Below, in pieces: positions 38,336-49,461 of a stretch of 64,000 bases of DNA. A program made the translations under genes and the position numbers. Source of the stretch: Cohnella algarum (GTDB lineage Bacteria; Bacillota; Bacilli; Paenibacillales; Paenibacillaceae). Position 1 is the stretch's first letter. Every line of letters starts with the position of its first letter. The stretch lies in NCBI RefSeq assembly GCF_016937515.1, contig NZ_JAFHKM010000002.1, positions 558,001 through 622,000 of the forward strand, read 5' to 3'. Below the pieces are notes generated by a model. The model was not told the DNA's origin and made no database searches. It saw only the letters and a list, made by a program, of their open reading frames with translations.

Positions 38336-39244
38336 CTAGAAAATCCCGTCTTCGCCGAGCCATCTGGCCGCATAATTCGCCGCAACCACCAGAATCAGGC
38401 TGACGACCGATTTGAACATGCCGACCGTGATCCCGAAGCTGTAGTCGAACTGCTCCAGGCCGACGTGATAGACGTACAAGTCGAATACGTTGGAGACGTC
38501 CAGATTCAGGCTGTTCGTCATCAGGAAAATTTGCATGAAGTTCGAATCGAGCGACGATCCGAGCCGCAGCAGCAGCAGGATGACAATCGTCGATTTCAGG
38601 CTCGGCAGCGTAATGTGCCAAATATTTTGAAAGCGGTTCGCACCGTCGACCTTGGCCGCCTCGTACAGCTCCGGGTTAATGCCGGCCAGCGCCGCGAGGA
38701 AAATGATCGTTCCCCACCCCGCGTCCTTCCAGATCGCCTGGAACACGACGAGCGGACGGAACCATTCGTTGCTGACGAGGAACATTGCGCTCGTCCCGAA
38801 CCAATCCTCGAGCAGGTTGTTGATGACTCCGGAAGGACCGAAGAAGGAGATCGTCATCCCGTAGATGACGACCCAGGACAAAAAGTGGGGAAGATAAACG
38901 ACCGTTTGCGAAACGCGCTTGAACGGACCGAATTTAATTTCGCTCAGCATGATGGCCAGAATGATCGTCACCGGAAAGAACACGATCAAATTGTAAAAGC
39001 TCAGCAGCAGCGTGTTTCGGAGCAGCATGAAAAAATCGTCCGTACTGAAAAAATCCCGGAAATGCTGAAGCCCGACCCAGGGGCTGTCCCATATGCCGAT
39101 AAACGGGCTGTAATCCTTGAACGCGAGCAGCAGTCCCCACATCGGGGCGTAATGAAAGACGACGAAATAAAGAATTCCGGGAGCGGCCAGCAAATAAAAG
39201 GGCCACAACCGCTTCATATGGCTCAGACGAAACGCTCCTGTCAC
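38336..39244 (-). CDS. ABC sugar permease, LplB-like
   Basis: Membrane protein of 302 aa, six helices, EAA loop YEAAKVDGANRFQNIWHITL. It starts at GTG 39244 with GGAGGGG upstream. HYAPMWGLLLAFKDYSP is characteristic of the LplB subgroup. It pairs with the YtcP-like permease downstream and the solute-binding lipoprotein upstream, from which it is separated by an attenuator hairpin. Confidence 0.9.
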   Translation of the reverse strand: MTGAFRLSHMKRLWPFYLLAAPGILYFVVFHYAPMWGLLLAFKDYSPFIGIWDSPWVGLQHFRDFFSTDDFFMLLRNTLLLSFYNLIVFFPVTIILAIMLSEIKFGPFKRVSQTVVYLPHFLSWVVIYGMTISFFGPSGVINNLLEDWFGTSAMFLVSNEWFRPLVVFQAIWKDAGWGTIIFLAALAGINPELYEAAKVDGANRFQNIWHITLPSLKSTIVILLLLRLGSSLDSNFMQIFLMTNSLNLDVSNVFDLYVYHVGLEQFDYSFGITVGMFKSVVSLILVVAANYAARWLGEDGIF

Positions 39245-39268
39245 GCTCGTTCCCCTCCTGTCCGGATC

Positions 39269-39296
39269 AAAAAAAGGGGCTTGAAACCCCTCTTTT
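39269..39296 (-). terminator. Attenuator between binding protein and permease genes
   Basis: On the minus strand AGGGG-TTTCAAG-CCCCT is followed by TTTTTTT. It lies 20 nt after the binding-protein stop and should let only part of the transcripts continue, giving binding protein in excess over permeases. Confidence 0.75.
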
Positions 39297-39316
39297 CGAT
39301 CTCTCTTTTCTAAAAA

Positions 39317-40894
39317 CTATTGTTGGTCCGCATTGTATTGGTCGAGCAGCTCCTGCTTGATTTGCGCGCCGACTCCGCCGGCCCAGGCGTCGATTTCGGC
39401 CTGAACGGCCGGCCATTCGGCTTCGCCTAGCACGTACTGCGTCATGACCGCGCTCATCTTCTTGAAGCTGTCCGGATTTTTCGCCGCGGTCGGCGAGTTG
39501 TACGGCAGGAACGGGTTGGCAATGCCGAACTGGCTGATCGTATCCAGCGACTTCTTCTGCATTTCCAAAATTTCCGGCACCTTCGAGTTCGCGTACACGT
39601 ACGGGTCGACCCGGTTTTCCAAAATGAACTGCGACGGCTTGTCGAGGTCGTACTGCTTCTTCTGTTCCTCCGTCTGCACGGCGATGCCGTCCTTGAATTC
39701 GCTCGAATGCACGCCGATGATGCCTGCCTTCGAGAAGGCGACGTTCTCCTCCGAGGCGGTGAAATCGAGGAAGTCGACGATTTTCTGCACCTTCTCCTCC
39801 GGCACGGAGCTCGGAATCGCCCACAGGCCGTAATAGCCGCCGAGAACCGCTACCCCTTTGTCGCCGTTCGGGCCTTCGAGCACGTCAATGATCGCGACTT
39901 CCGCGTTCGGGTCGGCTTGCTTGAGCTTTTCCATGTTCGTTTCCAGCATGTCGGAGACGTTTCCGGCGAACACGCCCGCGACGCCGGCCAAAAACTTGTT
40001 TCTGGACTGCTGCTGGTTTTTCAGCACGGGAGCGTCTTTGTCGATCAGGCCCTTGCTCCAGGCCTCCCGCAGCCAATCCAGGTACGCCTTTTGCTCCGGC
40101 GTTTCCGCGTCGCGGACCGCCTGGCCGTTCTCGACCGCCCAATCGTACGGCATGCCGAGCGCGAACTTGATCGGCAGCGTGCCGGCGAACGGTCCCGGGG
40201 CGCTTGCGCCTTCCGCTCCGAACAGGGCGAGCGGGACGGTTTTGCCGCCGCCGGCCGGATCGTTCTCCTTGAACACCTCGAGCGCATGGGTCAGTTCGTC
40301 CAGCGTCTTCGGAACGGCCAGATTGTATTTGTCCAGCCAGTCCTTGCGGATCAGGAAGCTCGCCTCGCCGCCGCCGTACAGGCCGCGCGGGCGGGGAATG
40401 CCGTATACCTTGCCTTCCACCCTGACGTTGTTCCATACCTTTTCGTCGATCAGCTTGATGTTTTCGGTATTTTCCAAATAAGGGGTCAAATCGTGGAACG
40501 CGCCCATTTGCACCAGATTGACGAATTTGTCGTCCTTCCCGCCCTCCATCAGCAGAAGATCGTACGAATCGCCCGCCGACACGGCTACGGACAACTTATC
40601 CTTGTAGGCTTCGGAAGGAACGAACGAGATGTCCAGCTTGACGTTCGCGCGCTTTTCCAGATCTTCCTTCGCCTTGTTGCCTTCCGTCACGGGCGGATCC
40701 CCGAACAAAATCGTCATCGCCTTGATTTCGGTCGGCGCCGCTCCTGCCTGCTGGGACGAACCCGGCTGCGCGGACGAACCGCCCGCGGAAGAATTGCCGG
40801 CCGCTCCTCCGTTATTGCCGGAACATCCCGCAAGCGCGGCTCCGGCCAGCGTAAACGCCGCCAAAGAGAGCAAAAGCTTTTTTTTCCCTTTCAT
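39317..40894 (-). CDS. Extracellular solute-binding lipoprotein for oligosaccharides
   Basis: Protein of 525 aa. The signal peptide MKGKKKLLLSLAAFTLAGAA ends at the lipobox LAGC, so the mature protein is anchored by a lipid-modified Cys. A Ser/Gly-rich linker follows. The long size and segments such as GIPRPRGLYGGGEASFLIRKDW are those of LipO/YtcQ-type binding proteins that serve LplB/YtcP permeases. ATG 40894 has GGGGGAAC upstream. The ligand is probably the substrate of the neighbouring lyase. Confidence 0.9.
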   Translation of the reverse strand: MKGKKKLLLSLAAFTLAGAALAGCSGNNGGAAGNSSAGGSSAQPGSSQQAGAAPTEIKAMTILFGDPPVTEGNKAKEDLEKRANVKLDISFVPSEAYKDKLSVAVSAGDSYDLLLMEGGKDDKFVNLVQMGAFHDLTPYLENTENIKLIDEKVWNNVRVEGKVYGIPRPRGLYGGGEASFLIRKDWLDKYNLAVPKTLDELTHALEVFKENDPAGGGKTVPLALFGAEGASAPGPFAGTLPIKFALGMPYDWAVENGQAVRDAETPEQKAYLDWLREAWSKGLIDKDAPVLKNQQQSRNKFLAGVAGVFAGNVSDMLETNMEKLKQADPNAEVAIIDVLEGPNGDKGVAVLGGYYGLWAIPSSVPEEKVQKIVDFLDFTASEENVAFSKAGIIGVHSSEFKDGIAVQTEEQKKQYDLDKPSQFILENRVDPYVYANSKVPEILEMQKKSLDTISQFGIANPFLPYNSPTAAKNPDSFKKMSAVMTQYVLGEAEWPAVQAEIDAWAGGVGAQIKQELLDQYNADQQ

Positions 40895-40949
40895 GTTGTT
40901 CCCCCGTTTCAATGTAGTTCGGTTCGGTTGACTTCGGCTTACATATCGG

Positions 40950-40979
40950 ATTATAAAAAAAGCGGTAAAGCGTTTACAT
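40950..40979 (-). promoter_or_regulatory. cre-like site over the promoter of the transporter operon
   Basis: On the minus strand ATGTAAACGCTTTACC (40964-40979) matches 12 of 14 bases of the CcpA cre consensus, by eye, and forms a near-palindrome. TATAAT (minus strand, 40950-40955) lies downstream, so the site covers the -35 region. Carbon catabolite repression is expected; another LacI-family regulator is possible. Confidence 0.6.
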
Positions 40980-41102
40980 GACAGATCCGAGCGAAAGTGT
41001 CGCCGTTTTTAACATTTGCTCGGCAGACTATACCCCGGCAATGGGCAGTGTACTATAATCGAATTACTTAAACCAACCTCCCAAAACGGAAGGGGTCCGC
41101 AA

Positions 41103-42908
41103 ATGGCATCCCCGTTTTTTCATTTTTTGACCAAAAGCTTTTACGCAAAAATGATTGCCGTCATGTTCGCCGTGTCTATCGTACCGTTAATCGTATTGTC
41201 CGTCATCTCCATCTCGGTATCCAGCACGACCGTCGAAAGCCAGGTCAACCGGCTGAACGCGCAGCTGGTCAACCAGATCGTCGACCGGGTCGAGCTGACG
41301 ATGACGAGGCTCCGCGAGCTCAGCGGCCAATACTCGTCGATCTCGTCCATCCAAAGCGCGCTCGTCGCGCCTTCCGCCCAATATTTCGACGACGTCGTGC
41401 GAAAGAGGGATCTGATCTCCGTCCTGGGCACGGCGTCCGCCGTCATCGGCAACGTGGAAGGGCTGCAGGTGTATTCCGCCGTGACGGGCGAGGTGCTGTC
41501 TTCGGCGGACGCCCCGAGCGCGCTCGGGGATTCGCCCTACAAGCCGGTGTTCGATCTTTTTCTCGCTTCGGGCGAAAACAACCTGTTCCTCGACAAGGAG
41601 TCGTTTCCCGGCCTCGAATTGCTCGACAATTCGACGTATTACGTCAGCCGCCTCCCGATCGAGCCCTACGAGGACATGAAAGGCGCGCTGCTCATTTCCA
41701 TGAGCAATGCGGAATTTTTGCGCCAGATTCAAAATATCCAGCTGGGGTCCCGGGGCTCGGTGTCCTTGCTGACGCAAAACGGGGCCACGGTCGCCACGAC
41801 AAGCAAGCTCGGCGCGGAAGAGGATGCCGAGCGCATCCGGCATATTTTGCGGCAATGGCAGGACGCCGGGAAGCCGGACCAATTCGCGATGGACGCTTCG
41901 ATCATCTCGGTCAAGCAGACGTCCACCTACGACAAATGGATCGTCGTTTCGGAAATTCCGTCCGGGGAGCTGAATCGAAGCTCGGACATCATTCGCAAAA
42001 CCGTGACGTATTTCCTCGTCGTTCTCATTCTGGTCGGCCTGCTCGCCATCGTCGGCTTCGGCTACCAGCTGTACCGGCCGCTGCAGGCGATCAAGCGCCA
42101 GGTGGCCGCCTTCAAAAAAGGGCGCTTCGACGCCCGCGTCACCCGGTTCGCGAATAACGAGATCGGGGAGCTCGGACGGATGCTGAACGCGATGGCCGGC
42201 CGGATCCAGGAATTGCTTGCGGACCTGCAGCAATCGGAGGATTTGAAGCGGAGGCTGGAAATCCGGGCGCTCCAGTCCCAGATCAACCCGCACTTTATGT
42301 ACAACACGCTGAACACGATCCGCATGTTCGCCATGCTGAAGGATTACGACAAGATCAATGCGATCATGGGGCGGCTCGTCTCGATGCTTCGCTACTCGAT
42401 GGAAAATGTCGACCAGACCGTTCCGCTGCGGCAGGAGCTGGATTACGTCCGCGACTACATCGAGCTGCTCAATACGCGCTACAAGTGCCGGTTGACGCTT
42501 CGCGACGAAATCGAGCCGGAGCTTGCGGACATGGAAGTTCCGAAGCTGAGCCTGCAGCCGCTCGTCGAAAATTCGGTATTTCACGGGATTTTGCCCAGGA
42601 AGGCGGAGGACGGCCATATCGACGTCCGGGTACGCGCGGTTCCGGAAGAAGGGAGCATCCTGCTGGAAATCGAGGACGACGGGATCGGCATGGAGAAAAA
42701 CAGCCTGGAAAAGCTGAAGCTGCATTTGCTGCGCGAGCAACTGGGGGAAAATATCGGACTGCTGAACGTCTGGTTGCGGCTGCGGCTCCTGTTCGGCAAG
42801 GGGACGCATTTCGAGCTGGACGGCGCGGAGGGAGAAGGAATGCGCATCCGCTTCCTGCTTCCCGCCGAGGCGGTTCACGTAAAGGAGGTTGCCGATGAAC
42901 AAGGCTAA
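41103..42908 (+). CDS. Sensor histidine kinase, YesM-like
   Basis: Membrane kinase of 601 aa. It has transmembrane helices near residues 18-40 and 300-325 enclosing an extracellular sensor domain, then a HAMP linker (YRPLQAIKRQVAAFKKG), the His_kinase domain with phospho-acceptor His in QINPHFMYNTLNTIRMF, and an HATPase_c with LQPLVENSVFHG and EIEDDGIGM. ATG 41103 has GGAAGGGG upstream; the open frame extends further without support. It overlaps the response regulator by 14 nt. It is divergent from the transporter operon, which it most likely controls in answer to the imported sugar. Confidence 0.92.
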   Translation: MASPFFHFLTKSFYAKMIAVMFAVSIVPLIVLSVISISVSSTTVESQVNRLNAQLVNQIVDRVELTMTRLRELSGQYSSISSIQSALVAPSAQYFDDVVRKRDLISVLGTASAVIGNVEGLQVYSAVTGEVLSSADAPSALGDSPYKPVFDLFLASGENNLFLDKESFPGLELLDNSTYYVSRLPIEPYEDMKGALLISMSNAEFLRQIQNIQLGSRGSVSLLTQNGATVATTSKLGAEEDAERIRHILRQWQDAGKPDQFAMDASIISVKQTSTYDKWIVVSEIPSGELNRSSDIIRKTVTYFLVVLILVGLLAIVGFGYQLYRPLQAIKRQVAAFKKGRFDARVTRFANNEIGELGRMLNAMAGRIQELLADLQQSEDLKRRLEIRALQSQINPHFMYNTLNTIRMFAMLKDYDKINAIMGRLVSMLRYSMENVDQTVPLRQELDYVRDYIELLNTRYKCRLTLRDEIEPELADMEVPKLSLQPLVENSVFHGILPRKAEDGHIDVRVRAVPEEGSILLEIEDDGIGMEKNSLEKLKLHLLREQLGENIGLLNVWLRLRLLFGKGTHFELDGAEGEGMRIRFLLPAEAVHVKEVADEQG

Positions 42909-44499
42909 AGTCATTCTCGTGGAAGACGAACTTCCGGCCAGAACCGTGTTCCGGCAAATGATCGGGGAACGGGACGATTTGTTCGAGCTCGTCGGCGAAG
43001 CGGAGGACGGCCGCGACGGCTTGGACCTGTTTTGGGCGCACAGGCCCCACGTCATCGTGACCGACATTACGATGCCCGGCATGAACGGTCTCGACATGCT
43101 GCGCGAAATCGAAAACAGCGGGGAGCCCCAGCCGCAAAAAATCATTTTGACCTGCCATCAGGATTTTCATTACGCGAAGCAGGCCATTCAGCTCAAGGCC
43201 GCTTCCTATCTGCTCAAGGACGACTGTCTGTCCGATCCGAAGCTGCTGACCCGGACGATGGAGGAGCTGACGTCCCGGTTGGCGTCTATCGACCGGAACC
43301 GGCAAAAGCAGCTTCAGCTGGAGCGGCAGGTCAGATCCAACGAGATCGAAATCGAGCGGAATCTTTTTCTCGATATGCTGCGCAGTCCCGCCGCCGAGGA
43401 AAAATGGCTGGAAAACCTCGAGTCGTCCGGCTTTCCGCAGCGCGGCGGGCGGCTTCACGCCATCCTGCTCGAGCTCGACAGCGGCTCCCTGCGCTTCTCG
43501 CTCGACCAGCTCGAAGAACTGAAGCTGTGGCAGTTTGCCGGAGTGAACGTGCTCAGGGAGCTGCTCGGCGGCTTTCCGGCGCGCAAGGTGATTTCGCTGG
43601 ACAAGGGACGGTTTCTGGCGTTATACGCGGCGGGTCCGGAGCTTCAGGCGTTTCCGGTCGCGATCGACCAGGTGATCCGTTCGTTTCATGCGTTTTTGAA
43701 AATGAACGCCTTCGCCCTGCATATCGCGTCGGATAAGGGGCTTGCGGAGTGGACGGCGGCGCTTCGAAAGCTCGCGGCGGCCCCCTACCCGTTTTTTTAC
43801 GGCGGCAGCCGGACGGCCGGGATCGGGGAATGCGACGGCTTGAACCGGTTCGAGCGGGTGCCGGAGCCGTACGGCAGGCACTGGAACAAGCTGCTGAAGC
43901 AGGCGCTGCTGGAATCGCGCCTGACCGAAGCGCCGCTGGAGAAGGAGCGGGCCTCCTTTTTCCGTCAGGCGAAGGAGCAAAACTGGGAACCGGAGCAAAT
44001 TAAATCGCTGTACGGGAGGGTTTTTCTGGAATTGAGCCGGTTTGCGCCGGAAGCCGGGCAAAGATCGGGACTGGAGGCCGAATTCCGCAAAAAGCTCGAC
44101 CAGAGCCAGACGTTCCAGGCCGTGCACGATACGACCGTCGCCTGCTTCCGCCAGCTGCAGCAGCAGCAGGGCGACGCGAAAAAAATCGACGCCTCCATTG
44201 CGGCGCTCGTTCAAAAAATGCACGAGGATTTGAGCTACCCCTACAAGCTGGAGGAGCTCGCCGCGTCGATCAATTACAGCGTCCCTTACTTCAGCGCCAT
44301 GTTCAAAAAAACGACCGGGGAAAGCTTCATCCACTATTTGACTCGCCTGCGGATCGAAAAGGCGAAGCTGCTGCTGCTGACGACCGACCAGAAAACGTTC
44401 GAAATCGCCGAGGCGGTCGGCTTCGAAAACTACCGGTCGTTCAACCGCATTTTCAAGAAAGAAACCGGGATGTCCCCGTCGGATTTTCGGAAAGGGTAA
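42895..44499 (+). CDS. AraC-type response regulator, YesN-like
   Basis: Protein of 534 aa. The receiver domain is at residues 1-125 with phospho-acceptor Asp57 in VIVTDITMPGMNGLDML; a middle region of about 290 residues has no named fold that I can see; the C-terminal AraC DNA-binding domain holds two HTHs (YKLEELAASINYSVPYFSAM and FEIAEAVGFENYRSFNRIF). ATG 42895 is 6 nt after AAGGAGG; TTG 42889 touches it and is rejected. It is expected to activate the transporter/lyase operon. Confidence 0.92.
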   Translation: MNKAKVILVEDELPARTVFRQMIGERDDLFELVGEAEDGRDGLDLFWAHRPHVIVTDITMPGMNGLDMLREIENSGEPQPQKIILTCHQDFHYAKQAIQLKAASYLLKDDCLSDPKLLTRTMEELTSRLASIDRNRQKQLQLERQVRSNEIEIERNLFLDMLRSPAAEEKWLENLESSGFPQRGGRLHAILLELDSGSLRFSLDQLEELKLWQFAGVNVLRELLGGFPARKVISLDKGRFLALYAAGPELQAFPVAIDQVIRSFHAFLKMNAFALHIASDKGLAEWTAALRKLAAAPYPFFYGGSRTAGIGECDGLNRFERVPEPYGRHWNKLLKQALLESRLTEAPLEKERASFFRQAKEQNWEPEQIKSLYGRVFLELSRFAPEAGQRSGLEAEFRKKLDQSQTFQAVHDTTVACFRQLQQQQGDAKKIDASIAALVQKMHEDLSYPYKLEELAASINYSVPYFSAMFKKTTGESFIHYLTRLRIEKAKLLLLTTDQKTFEIAEAVGFENYRSFNRIFKKETGMSPSDFRKG

Positions 44500-44512
44500 G
44501 GCTCGGCCGATC

Positions 44513-44565
44513 GAAAAAAGCCGGCCCGCCGGGCAGCGTTTCATCTGCTTGACGGGTCGGCTTAT
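44513..44565. terminator. Bidirectional terminator
   Basis: AAGCCGGCCCG (44519-44529) pairs with CGGGTCGGCTT (44553-44563), with A6 on one side and TT-rich sequence on the other. It separates the yesN-like gene from the convergent NlpC/P60 gene. Confidence 0.75.
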
Positions 44566-44597
44566 TCGCGGGTTCTGCCCGATGAGTCTCGCTTGCG

Positions 44598-45614
44598 TTA
44601 CAGCGCGCTGCCGCCGTAAAGGAAGCGGTATTCCCAGTGCTTGCCGGCGATCGAATCGACGCGCACGCCGCCCGATTCGTTCGAGTAGGTTTGCAAAATC
44701 TGCCCGTTGCCGAGGTAAATGCCGACGTGCGTAATGCGCGTGCCGAACGGGCTTTTGGACGTATAGTTCGAGGCGCTTGTCCCTTTGTAGGACATGAAAA
44801 ACATCAGATCGCCGCGCTTCAGCTTCGTCCAGTCGGTCGTCACCTGCGACTTGCTTCGCACGTATTCCCCTTGGCCCCGGGAATCGGCCGGCAGCGTAAT
44901 GCCGAGCGCGTCCTTGAACGCCTGCCTCACGAAATCGGAGCAGTCGAACGTCGCCGTGTTGCTGCGGCTCGAGCCGTACTCGTACGGCGTGCCCAAATAC
45001 TTCATCCCCGCGGCGATGACGGCTTCGACCTGCGCGGATACCGAGTCTCCGCCCGTCGAAGGAGCCGAAGGCGCAGCCGGTGCGGACGGCGTAGACGGCG
45101 CGGGCACGCTGCCGGTCAGCTTGATGTATTTGGAGTTCGTGCTGACGTAGCCCGACACGCCGCTCGCATCCTTAACGGCATACCAGTAGGAATTGATCTT
45201 CGAGGTGACGGTGACCTGCTCGCCTTTTTTCAAATAGCGCATGAATGCGCCGGAGGTCGACGGTGACTTGCGGAACGAAACGCCGGACACGATGACGGCA
45301 TTGCTCCCGTCGACCGCGCCGGTTGACGAGCCCCCGCCAATAAGATTGACGTATTTGGCTTGCGAGGAAACGTAGCCGACCTGGCCGGAAGCGTCCTGCA
45401 CCTTATACCAGTAGCTGTTCGTCTTCTCCAGAAGCGTCAGCGACTCGCCCGATTTCAAATACCGCATGACGGTAGACGACGTCGACGGCGCCGTACGGAA
45501 GCTCACCGACGCCACAATATGGACCGACTGCGGCTCGGCGGCGGCGGCCATCCCCGCCGGCGCGATCGCGGCCATAAGCAAAGTTCCCGACAGTAACAAC
45601 GTGATTCGTCTCAT
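44598..45614 (-). CDS. Secreted NlpC/P60 endopeptidase with two SH3b domains
   Basis: Peptidoglycan hydrolase of 338 aa. A signal peptide (MRRITLLLSGTLLMAAIAPAGMAAAA) is followed by two bacterial SH3 domains (VSFRTAPSTSSTVMRYLKSG... and VSFRKSPSTSGAFMRYLKKG...), a Pro/Ser linker and the catalytic domain. The nucleophile is Cys in TFDCSDFVRQAF, near residue 224, and the His is in THVGIYLGNG, near residue 294. It cuts D-glutamyl-diaminopimelate links in cell-wall peptides. GGGAGG lies 11 nt before ATG 45614. I looked for a ydaO-type riboswitch upstream, common before such genes, and did not find a clear one. Confidence 0.9.
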   Translation of the reverse strand: MRRITLLLSGTLLMAAIAPAGMAAAAEPQSVHIVASVSFRTAPSTSSTVMRYLKSGESLTLLEKTNSYWYKVQDASGQVGYVSSQAKYVNLIGGGSSTGAVDGSNAVIVSGVSFRKSPSTSGAFMRYLKKGEQVTVTSKINSYWYAVKDASGVSGYVSTNSKYIKLTGSVPAPSTPSAPAAPSAPSTGGDSVSAQVEAVIAAGMKYLGTPYEYGSSRSNTATFDCSDFVRQAFKDALGITLPADSRGQGEYVRSKSQVTTDWTKLKRGDLMFFMSYKGTSASNYTSKSPFGTRITHVGIYLGNGQILQTYSNESGGVRVDSIAGKHWEYRFLYGGSAL

Positions 45615-45895
45615 GAGTATAGGATCCTCCCGTGATGTCGACGTTGCGAAGCGCTCGTTCGGCTTCGGGGATTATTATAGGCAGCCCCTCTCAACGCCTT
45701 CTATCGGACCTGAATCACGGGAACTTGTCGCGGAATAGGAAAATAGAATTAAAAAAAACAAGGAAAAAAGAAGGAAGTTCCCCGCAGTGCAATGATGAGA
45801 GCGCCTCAAGGGAACCACCAATTACCAAGCCTTATTCCAGGCGCTTGTCCTAAAAACTAGAAAAAACAGTTCTCTATGAGTATTTTTTAATGTCG

Positions 45896-46699
45896 CTAGG
45901 GAATGACGATCGAGAACGTTTCGTTCGTTTCGTCCTTGTTCGCTCCGCATGCCGCCAGGCGGTATTCCGTGCCTTCGTCCGTCTTTGTTTCCGTCACGCT
46001 GCCGCAAAAATCGACGAGCTTCTGCGGGTTCCCAAACGCATCGTGCGCATTGTCGAACCGATACTGGATCGTCTCCCCGTCGAAGATCAGGTTGTAAAAG
46101 ATCGGATCGCCTTCGATCGTATAGGCGGTGACCTGCACATCGTCCGGTTTCTTGCTTTCGACATTGTCCGCAAACCCGGTCCAGCGCTCCGCGTTCGCCA
46201 CTCCGCGAAGCCCGATGACGACATCGCCGTTCCGCTCGGCGGCTTCGGACGTATATTCGAGCCCGTGAATCAGCTCGTACAGCTCCTTGGTCGCTTCCTC
46301 CGTCAGGTTGTAGCCGGTTCCGGTATCGCTGGCATCCATGTACATGCCTTTGGAGCCTTTCGCTCCCGCCTCGTCGACCCACAGATGAATCGCTTGCGGG
46401 ACGCCGTCGCGCTCGATGACGACGTCGTAATCGGCAAACGCGACGTCCAGCAAGCCCGGAATTCGCTCCGCCGACGAGATTGCGCTTTCGAACGCCCGGA
46501 TTTGCCCGGGCTCGGTAAACGAGCCGTACTCCGCTTCATTGATCAATCCGAAATTGACGAACCGGCTGACCGTTACTTTCGGCTCCGCGTTCGTTTCGGC
46601 GTACACGTCGCCCGGCACCGTCGTTTCTTCCGCCGAACGTCCGCATGCCGTCGCCAGAAGCAGCACGGCAGCCATCAGAAAAGCTGAAATTTTTCTCAT
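45896..46699 (-). CDS. Lipoprotein, DUF4362-like
   Basis: Exported protein of 267 aa. The signal MRKISAFLMAAVLLLATAC ends in a lipobox-like ATAC, so it is probably lipid-anchored. The middle and C-terminal parts (FESAISSAERIPGLLDVAFADYD; DGETIQYRFDNAHDAFG) resemble DUF4362 proteins of Bacillus and Paenibacillus. GGGGGAGG lies before ATG 46699. No function is known. The 280 nt between its end and the NlpC/P60 gene hold no further gene I can support. Confidence 0.65.
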   Translation of the reverse strand: MRKISAFLMAAVLLLATACGRSAEETTVPGDVYAETNAEPKVTVSRFVNFGLINEAEYGSFTEPGQIRAFESAISSAERIPGLLDVAFADYDVVIERDGVPQAIHLWVDEAGAKGSKGMYMDASDTGTGYNLTEEATKELYELIHGLEYTSEAAERNGDVVIGLRGVANAERWTGFADNVESKKPDDVQVTAYTIEGDPIFYNLIFDGETIQYRFDNAHDAFGNPQKLVDFCGSVTETKTDEGTEYRLAACGANKDETNETFSIVIP

Positions 46700-46801
46700 C
46701 TCGAATTCCTCCCCCGGTTTAAGACGTTTTCGTTCCGAAAAAGTTTCAGAGCGCTTGGAGAAATTCGTCTCGCGAGCGACTCGAATCGGCCATCTGGCGA
46801 C

Positions 46802-46831
46802 AAAAAACCTCCAGCCGTCGGCTGGAGGTTG
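46802..46831 (-). terminator. Terminator after the ABC-F gene
   Basis: AACCTCCAGCC pairs with GGCTGGAGGTT with a 3-nt loop; on the minus strand TTTTTTG follows, 15 nt after the stop. Confidence 0.9.
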
Positions 46832-46844
46832 AAGGCGCAGCGGC

Positions 46845-48464
<1,620 letters not shown>

Positions 48465-48482
48465 GACTTCACTCCATTCTTG

Positions 48483-49436
48483 TTATCGAAAAACCGAATT
48501 GCCTATGGCGAATCGCATCGTTTCGCCGTGATGAAGCATGAAAATCCGATCTTCCGCAATATTCAAACGGCATCGTTCCGCTTCCAGCCGCTCCAGGGCG
48601 TCCCGGGGCGTGTCGTCCGCAAGCTTGAACGAACCGTAGTGCATCGGCACGAAATAATCCGCCCGGACGTCCCGGTAAGCTCTAAGGGCGTCTTCCGGGC
48701 TGATGTGCTGCGGAGCCATGAACCATTCCGGCTCGTAGGCGCCGATCGGCATGAGCGCCACGTCGATTTTGCCGAAGCGGCGGCCGATTTCCGAAAATCC
48801 GCGAAAATACCCGCTGTCCCCGGCAAAGTACACCGTCGGGCCCGCATGGCTTTCCATCACCCAACCGCCCCAATGCGAGTCGTTCGTATCCCACAGCGTC
48901 CGGCGCGTCCAATGCTGGGCGGGAACGAAGGTAAACTTGACGCCGTGCAGCGACACCTCTTCCCACCAGTTCAATTCTTCCACGAGGGGAAAGCCTTTGT
49001 CCAGCATTTTGTGGCGGAGACCCGCGGGAACGATCAGCCGCTTCGTTCCTCTCAACCTGCGCAAGGATGCCAGGTGCAGATGATCGTAATGCGAGTGGGA
49101 CACCAGCACGACGTCGACGGGGGGCATGTCCGACAATTCCACGCCGGGCGGGGCGAGGCGCTTCTGAAGCGCCATTCGGCGCGCCCATACGGGATCGGTC
49201 ACGATGTTAAGGCCGCACATTTGAATGAGAAACGTCGAATGCCCGATCCATGTAATCGAAGGCTCGGAACGGTTCGTTTGCAAATACCGCAAATCCGGAA
49301 CGACGTTCGGAACGCATTCGCTGTAATCTCGGCTAAGGAAGTTCTGGAGACGGTCCTGACTCCACCGGAACAACTGGCGTCTGGCCGCGCTGTTCGCAGG
49401 GGCAGAATCCATGTTGACGAAGCGGTGTTTGCGCAT
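48483..49436 (-). CDS. Metallo-beta-lactamase-fold hydrolase (UlaG/NAPE-PLD-like)
   Basis: Protein of 317 aa with TWIGHSTFLIQMCGLNIVTD, then the metal-binding SHSHYDHLHLASL, and further His/Asp in AQHWTRRT, AGDSGYF and MHYGSFKLADD. The pattern is that of the L-ascorbate-6-phosphate lactonase/NAPE-PLD branch. ATG 49436 has GGAGGGG upstream. It is the middle gene of a three-gene operon (25 nt after the papain-like gene, 18 nt before ABC-F). The substrate is unknown; a phospholipid or phosphodiester is possible. Confidence 0.82.
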   Translation of the reverse strand: MRKHRFVNMDSAPANSAARRQLFRWSQDRLQNFLSRDYSECVPNVVPDLRYLQTNRSEPSITWIGHSTFLIQMCGLNIVTDPVWARRMALQKRLAPPGVELSDMPPVDVVLVSHSHYDHLHLASLRRLRGTKRLIVPAGLRHKMLDKGFPLVEELNWWEEVSLHGVKFTFVPAQHWTRRTLWDTNDSHWGGWVMESHAGPTVYFAGDSGYFRGFSEIGRRFGKIDVALMPIGAYEPEWFMAPQHISPEDALRAYRDVRADYFVPMHYGSFKLADDTPRDALERLEAERCRLNIAEDRIFMLHHGETMRFAIGNSVFR

Positions 49437-49461
49437 GTAACCCCTCCGATGATGTGCTCAT

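Noticed and set aside
45615..45895. ydaO-type (c-di-AMP) riboswitch before the NlpC/P60 gene
   Set aside because: The conserved core elements could not be found on the minus strand.
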